From Jonquetella anthropi DSM 22815 (GTDB lineage: Bacteria; Synergistota; Synergistia; Synergistales; Dethiosulfovibrionaceae): a stretch of 64,000 nucleotides of DNA. Under the pieces are notes generated by a model that was not told the origin of the DNA, searched no databases, and saw nothing but the letters and a program-made list of their open reading frames with translations. A program made the translations under genes and the position numbers. Shown here one piece after another: positions 44,826 through 53,337 of the stretch. Every line of letters begins with the position of its first letter. Positions within the stretch are counted from its first letter, which is position 1. The stretch spans positions 124,001-188,000 of the forward strand of contig NZ_CM001376.1 in the NCBI RefSeq assembly GCF_000237805.1, read 5' to 3'.

Positions 44826-45130
44826 TAACAAATCAGGTCCCAATGAGAGTTCGAGGCTTTCTTGCTGCCTGTTTATTAGAAGTCGCTCCGGGGGTGTACG
44901 TGCACCCGAGAATCAACGCTGGCGTCAGAGAGCGCATTTGGAAAATCATGACCGAATGGAGCGTAGAATTTTCGCAGGAAGCTTCTGTGCTCGCCCTTTG
45001 GCCGGCTCCGAAAAGCAGCGGCGGCATCAACATTCGGACGATCGGTATTCCTCAGAGGACGCTGATCGATTATGATGGACTCGTGTTAAGCAAACTAACG
45101 TCAGCAGACACAAAGGCATTAGAAAGCTAG
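44813..45130 (+). CDS. cas2: CRISPR adaptation protein Cas2 (type I-E)
   Basis: The 105-residue protein matches the Cas2e family: MLVLITNQVPMRVRGFLAACLLEVAPGVYVHPRI and the conserved TIGIPQRTLIDYDGLVLSKL. It overlaps cas1 by 13 bases. Its stop lies only 20 bases before the first CRISPR repeat, so any leader sequence must overlap the 3' end of this gene. The last 10 or so residues extend beyond the usual E. coli-type end. Confidence 0.9.
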   Translation: MLVLITNQVPMRVRGFLAACLLEVAPGVYVHPRINAGVRERIWKIMTEWSVEFSQEASVLALWPAPKSSGGINIRTIGIPQRTLIDYDGLVLSKLTSADTKALES

Positions 45131-45150
45131 GGGATAGTACAAATGGAAGA

Positions 45151-47070
45151 CTGAGCTCCACGCAAGTGGAGATGTCCCCGATGACGATTATCTCAAGATT
45201 CTTCGGAATCGCTGAGCTCCACGCAAGTGGAGATGTCCCCGGTACAGCGAAGTTAGAGAAGTCAGTTTCTCTCTGAGCTCCACGCAAGTGGAGATGTCCC
45301 CCAACATGGTTCTGTAAGAATCGAGGGAAACAACTGAGCTCCACGCAAGTGGAGATGTCCCCAGATACTTCAAAGGGTATGCGTTTTTCTCTGCCTGAGC
45401 TCCACGCAAGTGGAGATGTCCCCAAAAATCCCCTGTCCAAAAAGGACAGGGGATTCTGAGCTCCACGCAAGTGGAGATGTCCCTCAAAAATAGGACTTAT
45501 CATTCAAGCGTGATGTCTGAGCTCCACGCAAGTGGAGATGTCCCCATAAGGACGTACTCAAAGCAATTAGGACGCTCCTGAGCTCCACGCAAGTGGAGAT
45601 GTCCCCCAAGGAGAACCGCCGGAGCCAACGCGCAGCACCTGAGCTCCACGCAAGTGGAGATGTCCCCGCCCCCTTCAATAATGCCGTCGATGGAGCCGGC
45701 TGAGCTCCACGCAAGTGGAGATGTCCCCAACTGTAGTCACGGAAGAGCCGTCTTCGTCAACTGAGCTCCACGCAAGTGGAGATGTCCCTACACAAGGCAT
45801 GGACTGGGGCCGTAGCGATGACTGAGCTCCACGCAAGTGGAGATGTCCCCCAAGGAGAAGTCAGTCGACAAGGAGAGCCAACCTGAGCTCCACGCAAGTG
45901 GAGATGTCCCTTCAAAGATTCTTGGATCTTGGAACATGGAACACTGAGCTCCACGCAAGTGGAGATGTCCCCGAAGTTACCGTCGAACGACGGTATACTG
46001 AGTTCTGAGCTCCACGCAAGTGGAGATGTCCCTTCCCTGATAATCATCAGGGCGCACATATAGACCTGAGCTCCACGCAAGTGGAGATGTCCCCCACTCT
46101 AAGGCACTATAAAAGTCCATAATGCCCTGAGCTCCACGCAAGTGGAGATGTCCCCGATTTGACGAAACTAAAAAGCGGCGCCGAAGACTGAGCTCCACGC
46201 AAGTGGAGATGTCCCCTCTGCGCGATTGACGGTGACGGGCTGGCCGAGCTGAGCTCCACGCAAGTGGAGATGTCCCCAGCCAGGTTACACCGTTAGCTAT
46301 GCTAACGGTCTGAGCTCCACGCAAGTGGAGATGTCCCCTTGACGCCCTCTCCGCGTACTGGAACGCCATCCTGAGCTCCACGCAAGTGGAGATGTCCCCA
46401 AAACCGATCAACTGCTCCACAGGCTTCAAACCTGAGCTCCACGCAAGTGGAGATGTCCCCAAAAATCCCCTGTCCAAAAAGGACAGGGGATTCTGAGCTC
46501 CACGCAAGTGGAGATGTCCCTCAAAAATAGGACTTATCATTCAAGCGTGATGTCTGAGCTCCACGCAAGTGGAGATGTCCCCAGCCAGGTTACACCGTTA
46601 GCTATGCTAACGGTCTGAGCTCCACGCAAGTGGAGATGTCCCCTTGACGCCCTCTCCGCGTACTGGAACGCCATCCTGAGCTCCACGCAAGTGGAGATGT
46701 CCCCGAGCTACAGCGTCATGTCATCTATCCTGTTGACTGAGCTTCACGCAAGTGGAGATGTCCCCTTTCGCGTGGCCTGCGGCGCATAAAAGCCTAGCTG
46801 AGCTCCACGCAAGTGGAGATGTCCCCCAGTGTTTGACGCTATCGGCGCAGTTGGCCGACTGAGCTCCACGCAAGTGGAGATGTCCCCAAGACCGCAATCG
46901 ACAAGAACAAGACGGACATCTGAGCTCCACGCAAGTGGAGATGTCCCTTGATACCTTCTGTCTCTGACAACTTGATAGACCTGAGCTCCACGCAAGTGGA
47001 GATGTCCCCGCCACGGCTGCGGCTAGGCGGGCCGGGTTCAGCTGGTCTCCACTCAAGTGGAGATGTCTTC
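45151..47070 (+). CRISPR. Type I-E CRISPR array: 31 near-identical repeats plus a degenerate terminal repeat, 31 spacers
   Basis: The 29-bp repeat begins CTGAGCTCCACGCAAGTGGA and ends GATGTCCCC; it contains a 6-bp hairpin (CTCCAC-GCAA-GTGGAG) and recurs every 61 bases from 45,151 to 46,981, giving 32-base spacers. One repeat (46,737) has a C-to-T change. The last unit at 47,042 has 5 mismatches, marking the old, leader-distal end, so the array runs away from cas2. The final repeat base is C in 25 and T in 6 of the 31 repeats. Spacers 5-6 reappear as 22-23, and 19-20 as 24-25. Several spacers contain perfect inverted repeats. Confidence 0.97.
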
Positions 47071-50000
47071 GCCTCAGCAGCGACCAGACGGGCAGGGTAC
47101 AGCTGCCCTCCGGCGCGCGGAGGCGATCCTTGGCTCGGCTCCGCTTACGGCTTGTTCGACCAGTCATTCGTTCAGGGGCTGGAACGCGCCCCGGGCGGTT
47201 CTTACTTCCCGAGCCCTGATGGGCGCCGCCGCTCGGGGCTTTGTCTCGTCAGCGAAAAACGACTTCTGGACGCTCTCCGGACAGGCACTCATTAACAGCG
47301 CGACGTGGGCGCCCCGCCTTGGCTCGGCCGAGTACTTCTGGAAGAACTCGGCCGGCTCGCTCTACCAGTCGATGAGCGACCTCAAGGGACCGGACGGAAA
47401 GTACCTCGACCCCAAAGTGGCTCGGACCATGGCGACGGGCTTCGGCTCAATCGTCGCGGCCATCGAATACATGTCCCTTTACCGTATGGCCGGGTTGGTG
47501 ATCCCGAGCGCCCTCAAGAACGCGCCGGGCATATCCCGCTTCCTATCGCTGCCCGAACAGCTGCGGAACGTCACAGAGAAGGCGTTTGCCAAAACGACGC
47601 TGGCCAAGCTCATGACGACCAAGACGTTCAGCGGGCTCCTGCTTCGTCAGGGGGCCAACTACGCCGAACAGGTTTTTTCAGAATCACTTGAAGAGGGCGA
47701 ACAGCAGTTCGTCTCCGAGCTTTCCATGGACGTGGCCCGCTGGGTGGCCGGCACCCCGACGCGCACGATTGGCGAATCTATTCGCAACGCGCTGTCCGAA
47801 GGCGTTTCGACCACGGCTCAGAGCGTGCCGGTCTTCGCTACAGGCATGTTGCCCGGCGCAATGCTGGGCGTTGGCGTTGCGGCGGCAGAACACGCCGGTT
47901 ACAGCCTTTCTCCGGCGGGCCGGCGCGCTAAGGCACTAGAAGCCATAGAAAAAGCCGCCGCGTCTCAAGAAGAGACGCAAGCGGCTGAAGAAGCGACGGC
48001 AGAGGGGAAGGCAGAAAGAAACAAAACGTCCGAAGGGCAAGTTCAGGAACAGGCGGAAACGCCCGTGTTCGCGCCCAAGGCGGCGTTGGAAGAGTTCTTC
48101 CAGTCGGCGCCTGAGGCCGCCGCCCTAGCGGAAGAAATGGGCATCTTGAAGCGCGCCGAAGTCAAGGGCACGGGCGAAGTGGTGATGACGTCCGAAGAGT
48201 TCAAGCGGCTGGCGGAAGCCGCGCCCGACCTGACGGCCAAGCTCGGCCAAGACCTGCGCTACGGCACGAGCGGGGAAACGGTACGGGAGCTACACGCCAA
48301 ACTCCAGAAGCAGGACCGGCTTCACGACCCGCTCGAGCAGAACACGCCGGAAGCGAAAGCCGCCGTCACCCTGAGGGAAACCATGAGGAAGCAGTTCGTC
48401 GAGGCGGGGCAGAGCGACGAGTTAGCCGCCATGAACGCTGACCTCTATAGCCGCTACGTCTACCGCCGAGTACTGGACAAGCAGGCTTCAGGGCGGGAAG
48501 CGACCGTTGAGAGCGAGCATAAGCTCCAAGTGCGCAAGTGGGAGGAAGCGCAGTTAAAGGGCGACGCCGGAAGCCTGTATGGACAGGACCAGCAGCCTGC
48601 CATGTACGAACAGCGCTTGAACCAAGACGAGAAACAATGGTCTCAGGTCATAGACAATCTCGCGCAGACCGACGCCCGGGTTCAAACGCAAATGATGAGA
48701 ACCCCGCTCGTATTTACGCTTGTCACAACTCGAGACGGAAGCAGCGTTTCGCCTTATCCTCTCTTTGTCTCGGCAGGGAAACTGCAGAAAATCCAGCGGG
48801 ATCACCCGTACATGACCAACGACGTGCTGAAGCAGATCCCCAGAGCGCTGGCCGATCCTATTGCTATTTTCAGGTCTGCGGAGAACTCCAAAAATCCGAA
48901 CGGTCTTGTGGCGATGCTCGAACTGCGCGTTCCAGTCAATGCGCAGGGAGAAAAGGACACGGTTATTGCGGCGTTACATTTGAATGCGAAAAAAAGTCAT
49001 GCAGACGTTGACATCAATGTCCTTACTTCGGCCTATGCCAAAGCGAACGAGAGAGTTGATCCTGTTAAGCCGAACCCTAAATGGTTCACGTCTCAGGAAA
49101 AACTAAACAATCTCGTTTACGTAAACACAGAAAAAAGTTCCGCTTGGTCGCAGACGACGGGGGTTCAATTCCCCAGTGTGGCGACCAAACGGAACTTTCT
49201 GACAAACAGTATAAAGACTGAAGCCGACCTTGTCAAGGCTCGAAAAGAAGGTGGAAACCAGTTTTACCAAGGCGGAACCGAGGTCAAGCGGCAGGGCAAG
49301 CTGAAGCAGGACCGCGTCGAATGGGGGCGCGCCGTCGACAGATTTGTTGCCGGCGAAATGGATCAGCACGCTATCACTCGCGTGATGGACATGCCGCTGG
49401 CGTTGCAGCTTGCAGGTGCACCAGTTCGGGAGATCGTCGCGGATTATAAATTCTTTGCCCATACGCTCCAAGGGAAACACTCGGAACAGATCTCCACGGC
49501 TTTGATGAAAAAGCTGGTAACGTCTTTGGCTGACCCAATCATGGTGTTCGATTCGGACAGTCATCCGGGGACGTCCCTTGTGGCGATGCTGGAGCTGCAG
49601 GATAAGCAGGGAGCGACGGTCGTCGTCCCGGTTCGCCTGCAGATGAACCCCGGCGATCCTAATTCTCCGGCGATCCTGTCTTCGTTTTACGGCAAGGGGA
49701 ACAGCAGCACAGGGATTCCCAGCAACCGTTGGTTTGTCCACCAGATTGAAAAAGGCAATCTCAAGTACATCAACACAAAAAAAAGCACCCGCTGGAGTAG
49801 TGCCGGAGGGCTCCAATTGCCCAAAGTCCTTGCTCCATCAGGTCCTTTTAAGGACAGTATAAAGACTGAAGCCGACCTTGTCAAGGCTCGAAAAGAAGGT
49901 GGAAACCAGTTTTACCAAAGCGGAACGCAGGGGCTAGGAGAGCCGCTAGTCCGTGAGGGCCTGACGAGAAAATCGGACGACGCGCAAGCTCAGGTCGTCC

Positions 50001-52045
50001 ATATGGCAGAAAATGCTGTGCCTGAGTTTGACCGGACACGTGACTTCCGCAACTGGCTCAAGTCAATCCTGATGGCCGACGGCAATCCGCCTGTGAAAAT
50101 TGTCTCGACGGGGGACGTGGCAGGATTTACAAAATCCAATATTGAGGCTTCTCTGAAACGCTCACGCTCGTCGGAGCATAGAAACGCGTACGCCACGCTG
50201 CGCCGGATGATCTCCCTTGCCGAATATGACCATTACGAACCCGCAGACGCTAAGCACCCGTATGTTCAGGGGCAGGATGTGTATTATTCGGCGCTCTCAG
50301 TTGGCGATAAGTTGTATTCCGTGAAACTTAAACTAGACGTGCTTCCCGAGGCGGGACGATCCAACGAAAACGTAACTTATAAGGACCATCGCTTGGCCGA
50401 AATAGAAATAGCGCCCGCCCTGTACCGCAGAGTACTCGGGGAAGCCCAAGGCTCTGCGCAGGAAGCGGACGCAATTTCTACCGTCAGTTTAGGCATTCTG
50501 CGCGGGGATGTCAAGCCGTCGGCGTACGACGGCGCGCATTTGTCGCAAGATTACCGCGGCTCTATTCAGTTCACTCAGGACGGCCGCTCGCTGGTGACGC
50601 TGTTTAAGAACGCCGACGCCAGCACGTTCGTCCACGAGATGGGACACATGCTCCTGAACGACCTCATCGCCGACGGGACGGCGTCCGACGCGTCAGAGCG
50701 GGCGAAAAGCGACTTGGCGCTGGTGGCCGACTATCTGGGACTGGACGAAAAGGTCTTCAAAGGCTCCGATAAAGAGAGGCTGCGCGTTGGACACGAGAAG
50801 TTCGCCCGGAGTTTTGAGGCCTACCTGCTCACAGGTCAAGCGCCGTCGATGGGGCTGAAGGGCGTGTTCGCCCGGTTCAGGAAGATGCTCTTGTCCATCT
50901 ACGCCGACGTTCGGGCGCTGGACGTCGAACTGTCGCCTGAGATCACTGAGCTGTTCGACCGGCTGCTTGCCACGCCCGAAGAGATGGACGCCCGAATGGC
51001 TGAAGAGACGACGGTGAACCAGTTGGCCGTCGAGGAAGAACTGGGTCGTCAGCGGCTGGAAGAGCTGGAACGGGAAATGGCGAACGCTCCGGAGCGGGAA
51101 GAAACGCCATCGATGTCGAACGACGGCGATCAGCTGATATCGAGGAAATTGGCCCAGCGGCAGAGCCGGATAGCCTACGAGGAAGGCCGGCGCGCCGAGC
51201 GGCAAAGGGGAACGGACCGAGCCAAAGAGGCCTACCAGCGCGGAAAGGCGATGGCTCGGGATCAGATACTGAGGAAGATCGAACGCCTCAAGGAAGCCAG
51301 AGAACGGCGTCAAGCCCTGCGGTCTGAGGTAAAGTCGATTCTGGCGGAGATCAAGAAAGCCGCCGCTGATAAGGAAATGAGCTGGGCGACGTCACGGGAG
51401 CTTCGAGAGCTGCTGGAGGACTACACGTTGCGCAAGCCACGGAAAGACACGCTCCAACGGGCCGCTGACTTGAAGGCGTATCTGGAAAGCAACCCTGAAG
51501 TCGACCTAGCAGATTTCAACAAGCAGGACATCAAACTGCTGCATATGCTCGAGACGACCACGCTGGGAGACATGACGATGGCAGACCTGCGCGGGCTCTC
51601 TTCCCGGGTACAAGAACTTCACCGTAAAGGGAAGTGGGAGTACGTTCAGTGGGAGGGCGAGCGGAAACAACGGCGGGATGACTGGTTGGGAAAACTCATG
51701 GACGACATCACGAAGATGCCGGCCAAAGAGAAGGAAGGCACGATCACCAGCTCTGATGACCTGCGCAAGCAGTATGAGGGCGTGACTGGGGCGCTCGCCA
51801 AGGTCAAGGACAGCGTACTGCCTTGGACGCTTGGAGCCAACAGACTGTTCGACTGGATCGGCGGGGGAAAGGGAACCTACCAGAGCAGCTTCACCAAGTT
51901 CTTCGTCGACCGGGTGAACGAGGCTCGCGACGGCATGCTGCGCCACGTGTTTGACCGACGCCAGCAGGTTGAAGCGGCCATGGCTGAGTTTGGGATTACC
52001 CCCGATCGACTGGCTACGCGGCGGCACCAGAAGTTAGTCGCTTAA
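47057..52045 (+). CDS. Phage/plasmid-type large polyvalent protein, truncated at both ends
   Basis: A 1662-codon frame whose only candidate starts (GTG 47,057; ATG 47,063) lie inside the degenerate last CRISPR repeat with no ribosome site, so the gene is decapitated rather than naturally starting here. Visible parts: a helical N-terminal region (about residues 60-290); two related nuclease-like cassettes resembling MuF C-terminal domains (about 525-716 and 755-932; shared LADPI.VF, LVAMLEL, NLKYINTKKS/VNTEKS motifs); an LPD3-like region (about 975-1120); a zinc-peptidase motif HEMGH at 1193-1197; and a long charged coiled coil (about 1380-1500). It ends at the junction with the replication gene at about 52,035. 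A perfect 65-bp repeat follows each cassette. Confidence 0.72.
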   Translation: MEMSSPQQRPDGQGTAALRRAEAILGSAPLTACSTSHSFRGWNAPRAVLTSRALMGAAARGFVSSAKNDFWTLSGQALINSATWAPRLGSAEYFWKNSAGSLYQSMSDLKGPDGKYLDPKVARTMATGFGSIVAAIEYMSLYRMAGLVIPSALKNAPGISRFLSLPEQLRNVTEKAFAKTTLAKLMTTKTFSGLLLRQGANYAEQVFSESLEEGEQQFVSELSMDVARWVAGTPTRTIGESIRNALSEGVSTTAQSVPVFATGMLPGAMLGVGVAAAEHAGYSLSPAGRRAKALEAIEKAAASQEETQAAEEATAEGKAERNKTSEGQVQEQAETPVFAPKAALEEFFQSAPEAAALAEEMGILKRAEVKGTGEVVMTSEEFKRLAEAAPDLTAKLGQDLRYGTSGETVRELHAKLQKQDRLHDPLEQNTPEAKAAVTLRETMRKQFVEAGQSDELAAMNADLYSRYVYRRVLDKQASGREATVESEHKLQVRKWEEAQLKGDAGSLYGQDQQPAMYEQRLNQDEKQWSQVIDNLAQTDARVQTQMMRTPLVFTLVTTRDGSSVSPYPLFVSAGKLQKIQRDHPYMTNDVLKQIPRALADPIAIFRSAENSKNPNGLVAMLELRVPVNAQGEKDTVIAALHLNAKKSHADVDINVLTSAYAKANERVDPVKPNPKWFTSQEKLNNLVYVNTEKSSAWSQTTGVQFPSVATKRNFLTNSIKTEADLVKARKEGGNQFYQGGTEVKRQGKLKQDRVEWGRAVDRFVAGEMDQHAITRVMDMPLALQLAGAPVREIVADYKFFAHTLQGKHSEQISTALMKKLVTSLADPIMVFDSDSHPGTSLVAMLELQDKQGATVVVPVRLQMNPGDPNSPAILSSFYGKGNSSTGIPSNRWFVHQIEKGNLKYINTKKSTRWSSAGGLQLPKVLAPSGPFKDSIKTEADLVKARKEGGNQFYQSGTQGLGEPLVREGLTRKSDDAQAQVVHMAENAVPEFDRTRDFRNWLKSILMADGNPPVKIVSTGDVAGFTKSNIEASLKRSRSSEHRNAYATLRRMISLAEYDHYEPADAKHPYVQGQDVYYSALSVGDKLYSVKLKLDVLPEAGRSNENVTYKDHRLAEIEIAPALYRRVLGEAQGSAQEADAISTVSLGILRGDVKPSAYDGAHLSQDYRGSIQFTQDGRSLVTLFKNADASTFVHEMGHMLLNDLIADGTASDASERAKSDLALVADYLGLDEKVFKGSDKERLRVGHEKFARSFEAYLLTGQAPSMGLKGVFARFRKMLLSIYADVRALDVELSPEITELFDRLLATPEEMDARMAEETTVNQLAVEEELGRQRLEELEREMANAPEREETPSMSNDGDQLISRKLAQRQSRIAYEEGRRAERQRGTDRAKEAYQRGKAMARDQILRKIERLKEARERRQALRSEVKSILAEIKKAAADKEMSWATSRELRELLEDYTLRKPRKDTLQRAADLKAYLESNPEVDLADFNKQDIKLLHMLETTTLGDMTMADLRGLSSRVQELHRKGKWEYVQWEGERKQRRDDWLGKLMDDITKMPAKEKEGTITSSDDLRKQYEGVTGALAKVKDSVLPWTLGANRLFDWIGGGKGTYQSSFTKFFVDRVNEARDGMLRHVFDRRQQVEAAMAEFGITPDRLATRRHQKLVA
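49206..49270 (+). repeat. 65-bp direct repeat, copy 1 (linker after first nuclease-like cassette)
   Basis: Identical over 65 bases to 49,854-49,918, starting ACAGTATAAAGACTGAAGCC. It encodes the linker containing IKTEADLVKARKEGGNQFYQ. The unit spacing is 648 bases, a whole number of codons (216). Confidence 0.9.
49854..49918 (+). repeat. 65-bp direct repeat, copy 2 (linker after second nuclease-like cassette)
   Basis: Perfect copy of 49,206-49,270; beyond one mismatch the match continues for 7 more bases. The DNA between the copies encodes the second cassette, which has diverged strongly from the first. Confidence 0.9.
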
Positions 52046-52595
52046 GGCTTTCTTTTAAGATTTTGTGATTTGAACCAGAGTTAGATAAACCCAGTTGCTT
52101 TAAAAACTCGTAAATGGACACACTGACGCAGCCGTTATGATCGGCTCGTTCACGGTAAAAATGCATGAAGCCCATCCAGGTGTCCAGATCTTTTTGATCC
52201 AATTCGATACCAATGTAACTTACTTCACAGCCGTTCTTTTTATAGCATGTCTTCTGTAATACCTTTCGACGGCCGGATCTCACTAAGCCGAACAAAGACG
52301 TCCTAAGAATTTGTATAGGTGTTGCGCAGTGACCTTCTGCGATCTTAGGTAGAGTGATCTTCCCAAGTTGGGGTTCTTTGACGATAGCCACAAGCCGCTT
52401 AACAGACCCCTTGTCTTGTTCGCAGCCGTCTTTCACCTGTTTCACGACGTCTTCGTAGAGGCCAGCTATTTTTGGCGTCTTGACGCGGTACTTTTCGATT
52501 AAGCGCTCCAACTCATCAAAAAAATTGGCCACTTCGTCCGCTGATTCTTCTGGTTCGGTCTTGACAAAATCTCTGTTTTTGCTATCGTCGGTCAT
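52014..52595 (-). CDS. TrfA-like plasmid replication initiator, C-terminally truncated
   Basis: The 193-residue product has an acidic N-terminus followed by ILRTSLFGLVRSGRRKVLQ, VSYIGIELDQKDLDTWMGFM and YEFLKQLGLSNSGSNHKILK, matching the first winged-helix part of the TrfA/RepA family of broad-host-range plasmid initiators. Complete members are much longer; this one stops in KRLTSGAAA where it meets the 3' end of the convergent polyvalent gene (32-base overlap). Both genes therefore appear cut at the same junction. ATG at 52,595 has an AACGTTGGAGGTT leader. Confidence 0.68.
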   Translation of the reverse strand: MTDDSKNRDFVKTEPEESADEVANFFDELERLIEKYRVKTPKIAGLYEDVVKQVKDGCEQDKGSVKRLVAIVKEPQLGKITLPKIAEGHCATPIQILRTSLFGLVRSGRRKVLQKTCYKKNGCEVSYIGIELDQKDLDTWMGFMHFYRERADHNGCVSVSIYEFLKQLGLSNSGSNHKILKESLKRLTSGAAA

Positions 52596-52620
52596 GACAT
52601 AACCTCCAACGTTATGTTAA

Positions 52621-52646
52621 TTTACCCCGTCCTGGGACGGGGTAAA
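52621..52646 (-). promoter_or_regulatory. 12-bp-stem palindrome in front of the replication gene
   Basis: TTTACCCCGTCC is followed after two bases by its exact inverted copy, 26 bases upstream of the replication-gene start. It could end transcription from the small gene upstream or act as an autoregulatory operator; there is no T-run on the minus strand to favour a terminator. Confidence 0.45.
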
Positions 52647-52650
52647 CGAA

Positions 52651-52676
52651 GGCCGGCCAGACCGGCCTTTTTTGTT
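52651..52676 (+). terminator. Rightward rho-independent terminator
   Basis: AGGCCGG and CCGGCCT surround a 5-base loop and are followed by TTTTTTGTTTG. No rightward gene remains immediately upstream, in keeping with a rearranged segment. Confidence 0.6.
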
Positions 52677-52690
52677 TGTTGATGTTAATT

Positions 52691-52894
52691 CTACACTTTA
52701 AATCGCGAGCGAGCATCCGCTAACGCTGATTGTAGCGCCCTAAAGATCTGATTGACCTCATCAGCGGAATACTCGTAAAAACTTGACGAGAGATTACCGA
52801 GTAAACGGATCTTCTCAAGAAGGGCGTTCACGCGAGCTTCAGAAAGCCTAATAAAACGATGGTGTCTCGTTTCCGTTGTTTTTTCGTTTGTCAT
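52691..52894 (-). CDS. Small protein of unknown function
   Basis: From the ATG at 52,894 (GAGGAGC site) the product is 67 residues, hydrophilic and helix-rich (FIRLSEARVNALLEKIRLLGNLSS, then a SADEVNQIFRALQSALADARSRF helix). It is not recognised. A good promoter lies just upstream on the minus strand. The frame opening at 52,942 is a less likely start. It may be a plasmid maintenance or regulatory protein, judged only from the replication gene next to it. Confidence 0.6.
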   Translation of the reverse strand: MTNEKTTETRHHRFIRLSEARVNALLEKIRLLGNLSSSFYEYSADEVNQIFRALQSALADARSRFKV

Positions 52895-52941
52895 GAAAAA
52901 GCTCCTCTCTCTTAGAATGCGACTTGTATTTCTTAAATACA

Positions 52942-52969
52942 ATTATAATATATCACGAATATTTGTAAA
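52942..52969 (-). promoter_or_regulatory. Promoter of the small unknown gene
   Basis: Read on the minus strand, TTTACA and a perfect TATAAT are separated by 16 bases, about 50 bases before the start codon. Confidence 0.65.
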
Positions 52970-53337
52970 TAACTCACGGACAAAATCTATCCCGACGCGG
53001 GTAAATAAGTAATTATACATATATCGTGTTTGAGAATAGTTTAACGAGCGCAAAATCCTAACCGTAACTTTTGTCTCGACAGCAAAAAAAGTTCCTTTCA
53101 AAGAGTGCCTTTTCGTCTTTAGAATTGGTTAAATATCAATAATGTTATATTATCGTTAGTTAAAAATAGCGCCAAACTCTTAAATTTTTTAATGCGTCTA
53201 AACTAGTTGACTAATATTGACTTCTCACAAAAAATAACGAGTCCACACCGCAATTACGGCATGAACTCGTCATTTACGCGCTTTATATGACCCGCGCAGT
53301 TTCTGGCGCGAGACGGCCGAAGGCCGAGCAGTTGCTT
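52970..53337. other. AT-rich non-coding stretch
   Basis: No gene is seen. At 53,238-53,275 an imperfect hairpin (AACGAGT / ACTCGTC arms with an inner CCG/CGG pair) lies just downstream of the leftward gene remnant, followed by a GC-rich patch. I find no iteron array for the replication gene. Confidence 0.45.

Noticed and set aside
45027-47167. Several leftward frames across the CRISPR array whose translations repeat GHLHLRGAQ and GTSPLAWSS
   Set aside because: They are translations of the 29-bp repeat in successive frames produced by the 61-bp period; no ribosome sites.
52970-53337. Iteron array for the TrfA-like initiator
   Set aside because: No regularly spaced direct repeats of about 17-22 bp could be seen near the gene.
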